Shown: positions 9,536-25,266, numbered from the stretch's first letter. The stretch: 64,000 nucleotides of DNA from Prunus persica (GCF_000346465.2 NC_034009.1:33211251-33275250), one strand, 5' to 3'. Translations and numbers: made by a program. Notes: a model not told the origin generated them from the sequence alone.

Positions 9536-12070
9536 ATGGCGAAGGGTAGGTATGGTCGGTTGCAGAGCAAAAAATGGTCGACGTTCACGCTCGTCTTGTC
9601 GATGCTATTCATGCTAATAGTGGTGCTGCTGATGCTTCTGGCTTTTGGAATCGTTTCCCTTCCGGTTATCACCGACGAATCTTCACCTAACGATCTCAGT
9701 TCCTTTAGGCGCAGCACCGTTGAGAGGTACTCGTTTCGCTCATAAGTCTCCGGTCGCGATGAATTTGATCTGCTTGGAATTTCAGTTTTTTTTTTTTTTT
9801 TTTTGTAATTAAAAAAAATTTAATTATATTTCTCAGAACCGATGGATTCGGGGAGAGAGAAGATCAGTGGACAGAAGTGATTTCTTGGGAGCCGAGAGCT
9901 TTCATATATCACAATTTCTTGGTTAGTTTCCTCATTTTAGTTTTGTCTTTTTCTTTTTATTATTTTATCCGCTCTATGCGAATTAGGCTATGGCTGGGCC
10001 TTTATTTATTTAATTTATTTGCCATCGCTGGTGTTTCTGTTCATGGTGAGCATGAATGGCATTGGTCATTCGATTTTAGCAATGAAGATGAGGTGTAATG
10101 CATCATCACTGATATTGAGAGAGGTCTACGCCTCTGCGTTGCGTGTATAAATGTGATTCGTTTTTTCATTTTTTTTCCTTCTTTTGAATGGAGGAGGGAA
10201 CCTGTGGTTAATTCATCCATATGAGTGTTGAATAAATTGTTTGGTTATTGTCCGAGAATGTTAATTCTTCCCGATGTCTTATGTGTAACAGTCCAAGGAA
10301 GAATGTGACTACTTAATAAATCTTGCTAAACCTGATATGGTAAAGTCAACTGTTGTCGATAGCAAGACTGGGAAGAGCAAAGATAGTAGGTAAAGGGTTT
10401 CTATGCATTTGATCTCATCCCTACAAATATTAATGTAGTCTATGATACCCTAGAAATTTCTTTCCATACCCTAGAAATCCTTCTCTGCATGCAGGGTGCG
10501 CACAAGCTCTGGAATGTTTCTGAAGAGGGGACGTGATAAAATAGTTAGCGATATTGAGAAGAGAATAGCAGACTTCACTTTCATTCCTGTAGGTATGTGA
10601 CTCCTAGAGTAGATAGATAACTAGAACATTGTGTTTCTTCCAGTCCAGATTTTCCTTTTTCTCAAATATGATTATTTGGACGGTGCCTTGTATTGTGGCA
10701 CCTCTCTTTTGAATCAAATGCCTTTCTTATCACAGAAAAGAGGAAAAAGAATTCACACAGGTGGCGTCTATGATGTAGCTGATGGTTATGAGAGGCATTT
10801 CACATGTCTGTGAGCCAAGCTAGATAAAAGAGTTTTGGATTAGATCATTAGTAGTATCATCCACAGTGCTTTATAAATATGTGTCGAGATGAATATTAAG
10901 CTTAAATGTCACTTGGGAATCATAATTCTATACAACTCCACTATCTTTTTTAGTATTGGAGGTCTCATATTCACTTATTGTAGGGGGTTCTATCATAGAT
11001 CTATAGATTCTATACTGATCCTGTGTTTTGTTTAATTAAAATGAACCACAAAAGCTTTGTCGAGCTTCTTTTAGGCCTGGGTGGTTGCAATGCTACTCAA
11101 CCCAACCAAACCTTAGCCCTGACTCTGTCTTTTAATAAAAATTCAAAATGCATGACTGTGATGGAGTCTTACAAATATAATAAGATTGTTCAACAATTCT
11201 GAAATACATATTCAGATATGCAGTAATTCTTTTGTTCTTTTTTCTGCCTATGTGATTGCATGAACTCTTTCCTTTTCTCCTAGTTGTGTGTATATCCATT
11301 TGTCTGTTATATCTCAGTGTGAGGCGTGATCTGCTGATTTTTTATCCGACATACAATTTTCAGAGCATGGAGAAGGACTTCAGATTCTCCACTATGAAGT
11401 TGGGCAGAAATATGATGCACATTTTGATTACTTCCTTGATGAGTTCAACACCAAGAATGGGGGCCAACGGATTGCCACTCTTCTGATGTATCTGTAAGAC
11501 GGTTTCTCCCTTCCGATATGTTCAATATATTTACTACAGTAACTGGTTTTCTCAGTGTTCTCTTTCCCTCTATCATTTCTTATGCCATTGATTCAGGTCA
11601 GATGTTGAAGAAGGTGGTGAGACAGTGTTTCCTGCTGCAAAGGGGAGTTTCAATTCTGTGCGATGGTGGAAGGAATTATCTGAATGTGGTAAACAGGGAC
11701 TTTCGGTGAAACCTAAAATGGGTGATGCATTACTTTTCTGGAGCATGAGGCCTGATGCTAGTCTAGACCCGTCAAGTTTGCACGGTTAGCCATTTTAAAC
11801 ATTCTCCATTGGCGAAAATCTATTGTCGTTGAGCATTGGTTTTGCAGTGTCAACTCTTTAAGTAGCAAAGTTTGCATGCATTTAAGACGAATATGATGTG
11901 GCCTGGCCTTTGTTGCAATGTTAACTCTCTGTTTTTGGTCATTCAATTTCAGCGTATGATGTACGTGATTTTGATTCATGTTATGGTTTGTTGTAGGTGG
12001 ATGCCCTGTGATAAGGGGCAACAAGTGGTCATCTACAAAGTGGATGCATATTGAAGAGTACAAAGTCTAA
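9536..12070 (+). CDS. Prolyl 4-hydroxylase (2-oxoglutarate/Fe(II)-dependent, membrane-anchored)
   Basis: The enzyme hydroxylates proline in cell-wall proteins such as extensins and arabinogalactan proteins, in the ER/Golgi, using O2, 2-oxoglutarate, Fe(II) and ascorbate. Seven exons join in phase: 9536-9726, 9837-9921, 10292-10389, 10495-10592, 11364-11493, 11597-11784 and 11997-12070, giving 287 residues. MAKGRYGRLQ is followed by a single membrane segment at about residues 16-42, as in type II Golgi enzymes. The Fe(II) ligands are His177 and Asp179 in HFDYF and His263 in SLHGGCPV; Lys273 in RGNKW should bind 2-oxoglutarate. Length and motifs fit the short Arabidopsis P4H group (P4H5-like). 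It is convergent with the PPR gene. Nothing looks broken. Confidence 0.92.
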
Positions 12071-13344
12071 GGCATTATATTTGGCAGGATATGAGGAGAG
12101 AGTTGTGTAGATGCAGGCGGTTTCCCTTTCACTGACAAATGAAATGCAGCCAGACGCACTACAGTTAGAATGGTCTAACCCCGCATTCTCTTGATTTGCG
12201 GGTCTAACCAGCACTCCGTTTAGGGGATGTCCTTCCGCAACTGATATCATTGATAGGATTTTATACCTTTGAGAGAACACAGAAAGTTGCCCAAATAACG
12301 ATTTTTTATTGGGCGGAAAGATATAGTCACAAATTTTTTTGAACCTTTACAATGTTCTCATTATTTTTCTCGTGCTCAGTTTTTAAATTCTTTCCCGTAC
12401 TACAGGCTGGTATGAGGGATTATTTATTATTCATTTTAATATCCGAGTTTCTATTGAAATCCTAGTTTAAACGGATTCCGGGCTTTAACTGTGCAATTAT
12501 CCATTTTTCATTACGTCTATCTACCATTAAATTACGATACTTCCCCAATACCCGCATTTCAATTTTCAACCAACAAATGGAATCAATTTCCACATTTTAT
12601 TCAGTAACTAAACACAACTCTTTAGATTGTTATCTTGTTGATTAAAGAATTGCGAGTAGGGTTGTGCGCAATTTATCGACATGTGAGATGAGGACTATCA
12701 ACCTTTGGAACAAGCCCAGCCCATCCAACAAGAAGACAGCAGAATACCTTTTCGACATCATGCGACAATCTTACGCCCGCCCTAAGTTGTTGCCTCACAT
12801 TACTGTAACTGTTAATGTTATCACACTGCCTCTTTTTTATGCCAAATTGTCCAAGAGATGCAATCATTCTTGAAAATAAGGCTGCACAAGGGAAAAAAAA
12901 CACATTTATGTAAGTCAAGGTGCAATATCATTCACATTTACCATGAACTCAATCAGACAAACGAAGCTACATGAGGTACCTCAAAATGAGACTCATCCAT
13001 AACTTCCTATTCTTGTATGCTGTCCTAGTTCCACAATGTGCAAGAGAGGAGGATTTTCCACCCCTTTCATCCTTATATTTTGAGGCCAAAATTAGTGATA
13101 AGCTTGGTTTCTTTTAGCACGGCAAGAGAAAAAGGGAGCAAAACCTACAGACGGAAACCAGTACGCATTGCGTTACAACATTGTGAAGAACCATAATAGA
13201 AGTATGTAAGCTAAGTTTAGTTCCTCACCTTAAGGTTCACTGTGATTGCATACTTTGTCTCAGCAATGTGCTCTATACTTAATGGCTTGAAGCATAAACT
13301 TCACTCTTTCGAAGAGTAAGCCCCCAGTCAGCCATGCTGATAAT
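12071..13344. other. Convergent intergenic region between the P4H and PPR genes
   Basis: This region should hold the 3' untranslated regions of both flanking genes. I see only short chance frames and no repeat or RNA gene. Confidence 0.5.
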
Positions 13345-15615
13345 TCACCAATAATCCTCACAAGAACAAACTCCATCTTTAAAATGATGAAAGAGATTAG
13401 TGTCTCTGACTGAAATCTCTCTTCCTTCAAAGCTGGAGATGAATTTTATAACAGCATGGCAATCACCACAGATCCTGAGGTTCTTAATTACCCTAAGGGA
13501 AGACCCTGGAGGAGAGTTCAGAAGCCCTAACACCACAGCCAACTTTTCACTGTGTCCACACAAAATCTGCTCCTTGTCCTGTTCCTCCACATCTTGCAAT
13601 ACAAAGTGGGTATTGGGGAAGTATCCTAATTTCTTCATCTCCGAGCTCAATTTATTCAACTTCTCAATAATTTGGTTCATTTGAGGATGCGCTTTGTCTC
13701 CTGCAAGAAGCATGTGCACTTTATTCTTGACTTCAATCCAACTGCACCCAGGGTTCTTCCTCAAACCAAGACTCTTCATTTTATCCCTCACTTTATCTAC
13801 TTCACTCCACATGCCCTTGGAAGCATAAATATTTGACAGAAGAATGTAGTTCCCAGGATTTTTTGGTTCCAAATTGAATAGCTTCTTTGCGACGTACTTG
13901 CCTAGAGTCACATTACTATGAACTCTACAAGAACTCAGTAAAGCTCCCCAAACACAAGCATCTGGTTCAAATGGCATTTGCTTGATCATGGAATAAGCCT
14001 CTTCAAGTTTTCCAGAACGACTAAGAAGTGTCACCATACAAGCATAATGCTCCACTCTAGCTTCTAGACCATGTTCCTTTGACATGCTATTAAAATAATA
14101 CCATCCTTCGTCTGTTAAACCTTTCTGGCTGCACGCAGACAATACACAGGTAAAACTGATAAAATCAGGCTTCTGACCACTCCTCTGCATCAAACGGAAC
14201 ACCTCCATAGTTTCATTAGCCTTTCCATGCATTGCATATCCGCCCATAACAGCATTCCAGCAAACCAAATTTCTGGTGGGCATTTCATCAAAACAAAGCC
14301 GAGACAAACGGATTTTTCCGCATTTTGCGTACATATCAATCAATGAACTACCCACATACACATCATTAGAGATCCCCCTCCTGAGGGAAAAACAGTGGGC
14401 CGCCTTCCCATGCATCAAGGCTGCAATATTGCCACAAGCTGGAAGCAAGCAAGGGATGGTCACAGAGTTTGGCTCCACACCCTCAACCTGCATCTCTCTA
14501 AAAAGCTCCAAAGCCTCCATATCCTTCCCATTTTGGGAACAACTAGCAATTATGGATGTCCAAGACACAATATTCAGTTCCATCCCTTGGTCCTTAAATT
14601 GCCTGAATACCTTCAGTGCATTGTCAACAAGACCATTTCGGGAAAGCCCCGTAACTAGAGCATTGCAAGCACCAACATCCATTTGATCCATTTCATGAAA
14701 AACTTGTGACGTCTCAAATGAGCAGGCACACTTTCCATACATATCAATAAGTGCACTGACGACACACTTGTCCGACCCAAGTCCCTGCTTGACCACATAG
14801 CCATGAATCTGAATCCCCATGCCCAAATCCTCCAAGTGTCCTACAGCAGGAAGAGCACTAGAAATACTAGACCCATCAGGTTGAAAACCTTCTGAATGCA
14901 TCTTCTGTAACACAGCAACTGTATCGGCATATAACTTACTCTGATTAAAACCCGCAATCATCCCATTCCACAAGACTACATTGGGTTCCAAACACATACC
15001 CCTCATCTCAGATAAGAGTTGCATTGCCTCGTCTACGCATCCACGGCGAGAGTAGCCAGAAATCAAAGCACTGCAAATAATCACATCCCGTTGAGGCACT
15101 CTATCAAAAAGCTTGCGGGCATCTCTTATTTGGTCACATTTAATATACATGTGTACCAAAGAGGACTGCACAAACGAATCCGAAGCAAGCCCAGATACAG
15201 ACGCGATGGCATGAACCTGTTTCCCGGCTTTCGAAGCCGGAAGTCCAGCGCAGGCTTTGACGACACTAGGGAAGAGAAAACTATCCGGCACGAGACCTCG
15301 AGATAGCATTTGAGAAAACAGACCGAGTGCATGGCCAAACTGGTTGAGCTTTGCAAAAGCGTGAATGAGGGTAGAGTAGGAGAACAAGTTGGGCTCTGAA
15401 ATCGAATCGAGAACGAAGTTTGCGTCGTCAAAACAGAGATTGTTGGCGTAGAGAGAGAGGAGCTTGGTGGTGAGATTGGTATCACTGGAGAGGCCAGTCT
15501 TGAGTATCTGGGCATGCGCTTGACGCGCCTGTGATAAAGAAGCTGTGAAGGGATTTAGAAATTGGAGGATAGTTTGATGCAAATGGTCCAACAGATTCAG
15601 AGGTTGCCTTGTCAT
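13345..15615 (-). CDS. Pentatricopeptide repeat protein, PLS class with DYW domain
   Basis: Single-exon, 756-residue PPR protein. These bind organellar RNA base by base, and DYW proteins usually carry out C-to-U editing in chloroplasts or mitochondria. The frame is open upstream to 15642 without another ATG, so the start is the ATG at 15615 (MTRQPLNLLDHLHQ). Repeats of about 31-36 residues run through most of the protein, with helix-turn phrases such as NVVLWNGMIAGF, NIVSWTSIIASC and NLVCWNAVMGGY. The E region includes NPGCSWIEVKNKVHML. The DYW domain has the cytidine-deaminase-like HSEKLA and CGDCH motifs and ends in CSCEDYW, so it is complete. It resembles Arabidopsis At1g20230 from memory. 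Editing target and compartment cannot be read from the sequence. Confidence 0.93.
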   Translation of the reverse strand: MTRQPLNLLDHLHQTILQFLNPFTASLSQARQAHAQILKTGLSSDTNLTTKLLSLYANNLCFDDANFVLDSISEPNLFSYSTLIHAFAKLNQFGHALGLFSQMLSRGLVPDSFLFPSVVKACAGLPASKAGKQVHAIASVSGLASDSFVQSSLVHMYIKCDQIRDARKLFDRVPQRDVIICSALISGYSRRGCVDEAMQLLSEMRGMCLEPNVVLWNGMIAGFNQSKLYADTVAVLQKMHSEGFQPDGSSISSALPAVGHLEDLGMGIQIHGYVVKQGLGSDKCVVSALIDMYGKCACSFETSQVFHEMDQMDVGACNALVTGLSRNGLVDNALKVFRQFKDQGMELNIVSWTSIIASCSQNGKDMEALELFREMQVEGVEPNSVTIPCLLPACGNIAALMHGKAAHCFSLRRGISNDVYVGSSLIDMYAKCGKIRLSRLCFDEMPTRNLVCWNAVMGGYAMHGKANETMEVFRLMQRSGQKPDFISFTCVLSACSQKGLTDEGWYYFNSMSKEHGLEARVEHYACMVTLLSRSGKLEEAYSMIKQMPFEPDACVWGALLSSCRVHSNVTLGKYVAKKLFNLEPKNPGNYILLSNIYASKGMWSEVDKVRDKMKSLGLRKNPGCSWIEVKNKVHMLLAGDKAHPQMNQIIEKLNKLSSEMKKLGYFPNTHFVLQDVEEQDKEQILCGHSEKLAVVLGLLNSPPGSSLRVIKNLRICGDCHAVIKFISSFEGREISVRDTNLFHHFKDGVCSCEDYW

Positions 15616-16048
15616 GGTTTCTCTGCAGCGACTTCCCTCCAAAAGTGTCTAACAACGGAGGCTTCGTCGAACCATATTACTCGTTACCTAGCGACATGTC
15701 GTTTTGGATTTGTATCTTAAATTTTTACTTTTGAGTCTCATTAGAGAGCAAATGAAAATAGTTAGATGTACAAATTCAATGAAAATAGTTTCTTGCAAGG
15801 CAATATATTAATCTGAAATTGGATATATTGTTATTGTTATTAATTTATTGATGTCGTACATGATATATAATAACAGCTTGGTTTTATTTATAGACATTGA
15901 TGAGTTACAAGTAGAAGTGAGGTAATGGCGCCAAAGCCTACAACAGAGAGGCAGGCAGAAGCAAGAAGTTGGAAGTATTGCCTAGCCATTGGAAGTTTTT
16001 TAATTTGTATATGGATGGATTGGGGGTACAAATCAGTAAAACTCGAAT
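15616..16048. other. Intergenic region between the PPR and CPK genes
   Basis: It holds the promoter and leader of the PPR gene and the 3' untranslated region of the kinase gene, both on the minus strand. No further feature is supported. Confidence 0.5.
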
Positions 16049-19250
<3,202 letters not shown>

Positions 19251-19260
19251 TCTCCCTCTT

Positions 19261-19287
19261 GTGTATGTGTATGTGTATGTGTTGTGA

Positions 19288-19366
<79 letters not shown>
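19261..19366. repeat. Compound microsatellite (TGTA/TG, GA, GACA) in the CPK 5' leader
   Basis: A TATG/TG-rich run at 19261-19280 is followed by about 28 GA units (19291-19346) and then five to six GACA units to about 19366. It starts just upstream of the CPK start codon at 19250, so it is probably transcribed. Confidence 0.92.
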
Positions 19367-19905
19367 AAGTTTGAGGCTTTTGGGTTTGTTTACAGGTTTT
19401 AACACGTCCAGGAGCAGAGCATATTTAGTTGTTTGCTTCTTGCGCTGCGATTTAATTTGTGCTTTGCTTTTCCCCTTTGGATTGTCCTGAGCATCATTCT
19501 TCGTCACTTCGCTTCACTTTTCGCCCGCGTACGCTTTACTTTGCAATGCCTAACAGAGACCTGCCCACCGTTACCAATTTTGTCTCTCGCTTCAGTCTTA
19601 CGCAATTCATTTCACGCGTGCGTTTTGGATTTTATGGCTCCTTCTCTCAAATTCTACTCCGCGCCGTTTTGATCCAACTTCTTCGTGGACTTGGATCTGA
19701 ATATGAAATTGAATTGAAGTTCTATGGCCCAATAAGCACTAGTTTACAATACCCAAATGTTGCCCATGGACTTCACAGAATTAAAGCCCAACAAGTGGCC
19801 CATAATATGAATTTTGTATATCGTCCACTTTAAAATTGACTTAGATCTAGGCTAATACTGTGACCTTCAAAAAAAAAAAACAATGCTAAGCATGGAACAA
19901 GAATT

Positions 19906-20054
19906 CTATAGGACCTTATATATGGTCCTTAGGTGAGGCCATATCTCTTAATTATTGGATTAAATTAGTTTGTCGTCTAATTAAATTAGTTAGCCTGATT
20001 CAATAATTGAAAGATAAGACCTCACCTAAAGGTCATATATAAAACCCTCACTAG
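19906..20054. mobile_element. Small foldback MITE
   Basis: The two halves are imperfect inverted copies. CTATAGGACCTTATATATG at the left matches the complement of the right end, and the inner word TTAGGTGAGG recurs inverted as CCTCACCTAA. Arms of about 70 bp leave almost no loop. It has no coding capacity. I could not fix a target duplication. Confidence 0.6.
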
Positions 20055-20435
20055 AAAATGACTTAGGTAGGGAAAGGCTAGGTATACCTTATTTGCATAT
20101 TATCTTGTGTATCACCTTTTTAATAGAAGAGGAGGAGTCCACCAATGCAATAGATCCACCTCTATTAGAGGTGATATGACTAGCATTTTTGTTCAAAAAC
20201 AAAATCAAAAAAATCTTAAGAGACCACTTAAGAGATGTAATTGTGATCACACCCAAGAATTTCAGTGAAAATTAATTACTTGAGAAATGAGAACCACATT
20301 ACATATATAAATGATTCATAGGGAATCCCAATCTCAAATCTCAATTAACAAACGAATATCAGAAATTATATAATACAGCTCAAGTTTAATTAGTAGTATT
20401 AGCACAAAGGCACGCACACACAACGCTTTACTGAA

Positions 20436-23400
20436 TCACCTATTGCTACTGGCTGCAACAGTCACAGTCACAGTCACACATTTGGGGTGCACCTCATATC
20501 CACATTCAAGACATTGGTAAGCCCAACCTGATCCTTGTTCATCACAGTCACAGCATATAAAGGGTCCTCCTCCGTTGCCTTCCGATACCAAGTTAAGCTC
20601 GTGCCGGTGCCCTCCATGGTACACCGACCTAGGGAGGCTCTTAGCCTCCTCATCCATTTTTTTCTCCAGCAGTTCCAATTTTGCCTCGGTGAAGGGATAG
20701 GCGTTTTCTTGGTACAAGTTGATGAGATTTCTACCCTGCTTGGTCACGGTTTTACCGTCAGGCCCTAAAATTACCAAACAAGGGATACCTTTGACATCAA
20801 AATGCTTGACAAGTTGTTTGATGTTTGGATCTCCAAAAGGCAACGCTAGCCATGGCATGGTGTCGAAGTAGGAGTCGAACGAGGCTTGGTCACGATCACT
20901 GGACACAAATACTATCTCGAAATCCTCTCCGTCTTGATCCCCATCTACCAGCATTTGCTCCTTAATCTTCTGGTAGATGGAGATCAGCCTAGGAGTAAAA
21001 TTAACGCATGGACGGCACCAATGAGCTGAGAAGTAGAGTCCAATCGTTTTGCCTACTAATGAAGCAACAGGCACCTGCATGCATGCAGCACGCACAAGAT
21101 CAGAGACATAAATGCATATTATTATTATATACATAGGCAGTGGTTCATGCATGACGCATGCATATATAGAAGGAAAAGTTACCTGTTCAGGCGTGGGGTG
21201 ACCCAAAAGATTGTCTCTGTCGTGGTTTGTTAGTAAATTTGTCAAAGTTTGGTTCTCATGCCTCGCCCTCTCCTCATCTTGCAATTCTTCCAACCTTTGT
21301 TTTGTAAAAGGGAAGGCTTCCACCCCGTAGCGGTAAATAAGTTCAACTCCATCGCGCAGCGTAGCCTCGTCTTTATTATCGTTGGGATGTAAAATAACCA
21401 AGCTGGGAATGCCTTCTATGTCAAACCTACGGTTCAAAGCTTTCTTGGTGTCCAAATCAGAAAAGGGAATGGCCAGCCATGGCATGCATGCATGGTAGAT
21501 GTTAAAGGCATCGGCGTCTTCATCAGATGAGACGTACACAATCTCAAAATTAGACCCACTACTCTTGAGCTGCTCATAGATGCCAACCAGGACTTGGTTG
21601 AAGTTCCAGCATGGCGGGTACCAGTTGGCTGAGAAGTAGAGCCCTATGATCTTCCCCTCGAGATCACAAACTTTCACCTGCCACAAGCAAAACGCTTTTG
21701 AATCTTTACATATCTATAACTTGCTTTCCCTTTCTTTTTCATACTAATTAGAATTGAGAATATATACATTAAGGATAAGAACAATTGAATACGACCTTTT
21801 TTCTTTTGTTTCCAAAGACACATATATTCTTAAGAATTATTCCCAGGCCAAATATAAACCCGATTGAAGTGGATGAGATCAGTAACCATAATCAGATTAA
21901 TGGATGGGAATATGGAGCGTTTGAATAATTCCGACAAGGAAACAGATGAGACCAGATCATCACGGGGCCAGTGGCGAAATAAGCCTAAGATTGCCAGCAG
22001 CACCGAATAGTTTCCCGAAACTTTTCCACCAAGGAACAGGATAGAGGCTCTAGAATCTACAAAAGCTCGAAAGCGATGTTTCACCAAAACTACAAATGGA
22101 TGAGTGCCAGTGGACCACGTGTTATACCAATAACGTGAATGTGGGACAAAATTGATATAATTAAGGTGCCACATGTCGATTTAGAATGGTTCTTCTCCAT
22201 AGACAGCCAACGTGAGTGTTGCCCATCTTCCTCTGATTAAGACAGCAATTGGCATGTGCATCCCGTGACATCTACCATAGCATATAGATAGTAGCATACC
22301 ATCCGAGTTTACAATTAACTTTTCACTTTTAACCCTCAAAGAGAAGACAAGATAAAAAATAAAAATGAGAATCCACTGACAGTGAATTTTACACATAAAA
22401 AGTCGTTGGTTTTTTGCCCTATCTTTTCAGCCGTGGAAAATTACATTCTTTTAATTAAAAAGAAAAGTATAATGCATTAATTATACTCTAGGTGAGTGAG
22501 TGAGTGAGTGAGTGAGTGTCCGACCAAGAAAATTAACAATCTATACATTGCAAAAATCAAACATAGTTCAAAACCTTGTTTGTTTTTCATGGACTATTTC
22601 GGCCACCAACTTAAGACAGAAAATAAAAAAGGAGGACGAACAACCATGGAGAATGGGAACTACAATACAATCAGAACAAGTGAAAAATACTTTTACAACA
22701 TTTGAATGGCATCAGAAAATTTACATGTTTGCGTTGTTTAATAACACATTTTCTGTTATTCACCATCAACATGCACTTACGTACACATTTGTTTCGCTTA
22801 GCTACCCATACATGATGAATAATAAACAACTATATTCAATCAAAATGTTCAACTCTCGGTGCCTTCAACCAAACCAAGGTTTATAATTCCCTTTTTCTTC
22901 TTTTTTTCTTTTCTTTTTCTTCTCTTGGATTGTTAACGTTGCTAACTTTCTTTTATACATAAAATACAAAATAAAATAAGACTTAAGTACGTTATGTACA
23001 CACATATATTACCCATAACCACGAACAATATGAATACTTGTTATAACTTATAAGATTAATCAGGAGTGTGTATGAGTTTAGTATATTATCGTCTTTCTCA
23101 ATAGAAAATAACCTCCAACAAAAAAAAAAAAAAAACAGGTACATGCTCAAGATAAATCTGGTATTAATATCCAAGTTTGTCTATCATTATTGTGAATATG
23201 AATAAGTAACATATGTTGATGATTCAAGCTAGTTCAAGATAAATCTGCCACCCAAATCTAAATCTATCTCAACCTACCTCAAATAATCCTGGTTTTTTCA
23301 TTTAAATTTTTAAAGATCTAGGGGGAAAATATGTTGCGACTAACAATTATGGTAATATTTTATTTTAGAGAAATAGTACGATATTTTATGCTTCTGAGAA

Positions 23401-23865
23401 ATTGCACGATATTTCAGAATCATTGAATCGGATTGCATAAAATTGTTGCAAATTGCAACTAATAATTCTGGAAAGTTCCGTACATCCAATTTAATTAGTA
23501 TATTTAATGAAATTTGTAGTTTTTATTCCAAAAACGAAATTCTATTACTCGGAAAGAAAATATCAACTATTTCATTACAAAAGTTCAATTAGTTAACGTT
23601 GTTCATCACAAATACTCAAGTTTACTTTTCTCTGAAACAACTTTTCCGGTGTAAAGGTCTTAACAGTAGTAGCTAGCTTTACAGAAATTTATAGAGAGAG
23701 AGAGAGAACCTGATTTCCAGTTGGAGAAAGAAGAAAGTCACGATCTTTGGAGGCCAGGAGAGATGAAACTCTGGAGCTCGAGACGGTGTCGGTATCAGAA
23801 GCTGCGGCACCGTTGCTTACAGCTTGACAATCATGATTGATCTTCAGGTTCATGTCCTTCGTCAT
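20436..23865 (-). CDS. Nucleoredoxin with two thioredoxin-like domains and a C1-type zinc finger
   Basis: Plant nucleoredoxins are thiol-disulfide reductases of cytosol and nucleus. Three exons join in phase 0: 23865-23710, 21677-21183 and 21074-20436, giving 429 residues. The start is the first ATG (MTKDMNLKINHDC). Domain 1 has WYPPC at residues 71-75, in which the first active-site Cys is replaced by Tyr. Domain 2 has WCRPC at 236-240, the complete active site. Each domain has a PWLAIPF/PWLALPF core and a cis-proline GIPSL/GIPCL. The tail carries a Cys/His cluster (CCDCDEQGSG, CLECGYEVHPKC) of the C1-like type. The two-domain layout resembles the shorter Arabidopsis nucleoredoxins (NRX2/NRX3-like) rather than three-domain NRX1. 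Intron 1 is about 2.0 kb. Confidence 0.9.
21678..23709 (-). other. Large first intron of the nucleoredoxin gene
   Basis: About 2.0 kb of AT-rich DNA with GT/AG ends. It contains a short open frame at 21830-22174 that matches nothing I know, and a GTGA microsatellite at 22492-22518. I see no exon or transposon with clear ends. Confidence 0.6.
22492..22518. repeat. GTGA microsatellite
   Basis: Six to seven exact GTGA units in the first intron of the nucleoredoxin gene. Confidence 0.9.
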
Positions 23866-24936
23866 ATATATCTCTTGAGCTACAAGACGCACAGAAGAGT
23901 ACCGCAGGCTCTAATAAAATCCAAAACTAGAAACAAGCCTCCAGTGCGCTTAATATATTCCAAGGAAGAAGAACCTTATTCTTCTTACTCACCACGTCAT
24001 TATGTACATCGTATGCTAATTAATTCAGCATATTCATATTCATATTCATATTCATATTCATATTCATACATACATACATACATACATCAAAACTCCAACA
24101 CAAAGCATTCATCAATCTAAATCTCCCCAAGCCAAGAGACGCTAATTACCTACTTGTAGCGCACCTGGCAAAACTGATGCCTGTTCAATCACCACCGCAA
24201 CTTTGTATCCAAACTTATCTGTCCCCACATTGAAAGGTGAACCCAAGCCAACCATAAGCTGCCACATGTTTAGGTAATTGGTTGGTGATGCTTTTTCTTT
24301 TCTATTATATATATCGTCATGTTATTTGTATTTGGGTAATGGGTTGGCACTTGGCAACAATGCAGAGGCAAGGTCCGTGTAGTCATAAAGGACTTTGAAT
24401 TGAAGGTCGTGATTTGTGAAAGCCATACCAACAGAGGGGGACACCTGTCTCTCTACTTTCTTTCCCACTTTCTCTTTTTCTCTTCCTTCAACTTCAACTA
24501 TTCCTTCTTCCCTTTTCCTGGAAAATACGAGAGCCCTCAACCTTTTACGTTACCAGCTGCAATCCAACGGTGTCAACCAAACACTCAAACAAATAAGAGC
24601 AAAATCCCAATTCTGAAAAACGTCCAATAAATAAGAGTCAAATTTGGCTTGAAAGCCGATGAAATCTCCGTTTTACATCCGAGTTCGAAATCCTCACCCT
24701 CCTCTTATTTGGACGTTCAAAACGCAGGATAAGAGGTGTCACGTGCAGCTATATGGGAAGTTGTTGGCTTGCTTTCAATAACCTATAATTATTTAGAATA
24801 TAAGCGGGTCCAACCAGAAGTTATCTTTTTAAACACCGATGCCACCTGTCTTTCCGCATTGCATTTGCATTGTTGTGACTTGTGACATTGTCGAAGGAAG
24901 AGAAAGCCAAAGTGACCATCTAATTAGATAGGGTGA
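23866..24936. other. Upstream region of the nucleoredoxin gene
   Basis: This holds the likely promoter and a CATATT/CATA microsatellite. Around 24690-24712 the words GAGTTCGAAATCC resemble the B box of a tRNA-derived SINE, but I found no matching A box. No coding gene is supported. Confidence 0.4.
24030..24088. repeat. CATATT and CATA compound microsatellite
   Basis: About five to six CATATT-like hexamers are followed by five CATA tetramers. It lies about 165 bp upstream of the nucleoredoxin start codon. Confidence 0.9.
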
Positions 24937-24989
24937 TGCTAGGGAGACGAAATACTCTCCTCTTAGGCATACTCCCATTCCTTATCCAT

Positions 24990-25166
24990 CAATCCCATCC
25001 TCGCAAGCCTCGGAGACACCACTTCTATCCTAGCCGCAATGCCCCCACGCAGGTCTCAAGATACCCCTTCTATCCGAGCCGCAATCCCCCCCTTGCAGGT
25101 CTCGGAGATACCCCTTTTATCTGAGTCGCAATCACCGCTCGCAGGTCTCAGAGATACCCCTTCTAT
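24990..25166. repeat. Tandem array of ~46-bp units ending at the assembly gap
   Basis: Four units of the form GCAGGTCTCGGAGATACCCC, then TTCTATCCGAGCCGCAATC. The words CAGGTCTCGG and TATCCGAGCCGCAA are shared with the array at 3179-3554. The fourth unit is cut off by the N run, so the true array may be longer. Confidence 0.8.
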
Positions 25167-25266
25167 NNNNNNNNNNNNNNNNNNNNNNNNNNNNNNNNNN
25201 NNNNNNNNNNNNNNNNNNNNNNNNNNNNNNNNNNNNNNNNNNNNNNNNNNNNNNNNNNNNNNNNNN
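25167..25266. other. Assembly gap (100 N)
   Basis: Exactly 100 N. A round number usually means unknown size, and the gap begins inside a tandem repeat, a common cause of assembly breaks. Confidence 0.98.

Noticed and set aside
13345..15642. Longer PPR start at 15642
   Set aside because: That codon is TTG; the first ATG is at 15615 and gives the family-typical N-terminus.
21830..22174. 114-codon frame in the nucleoredoxin intron
   Set aside because: It matches nothing I know, has no flanking exon signals in phase and lies on the same strand inside a well-supported intron.
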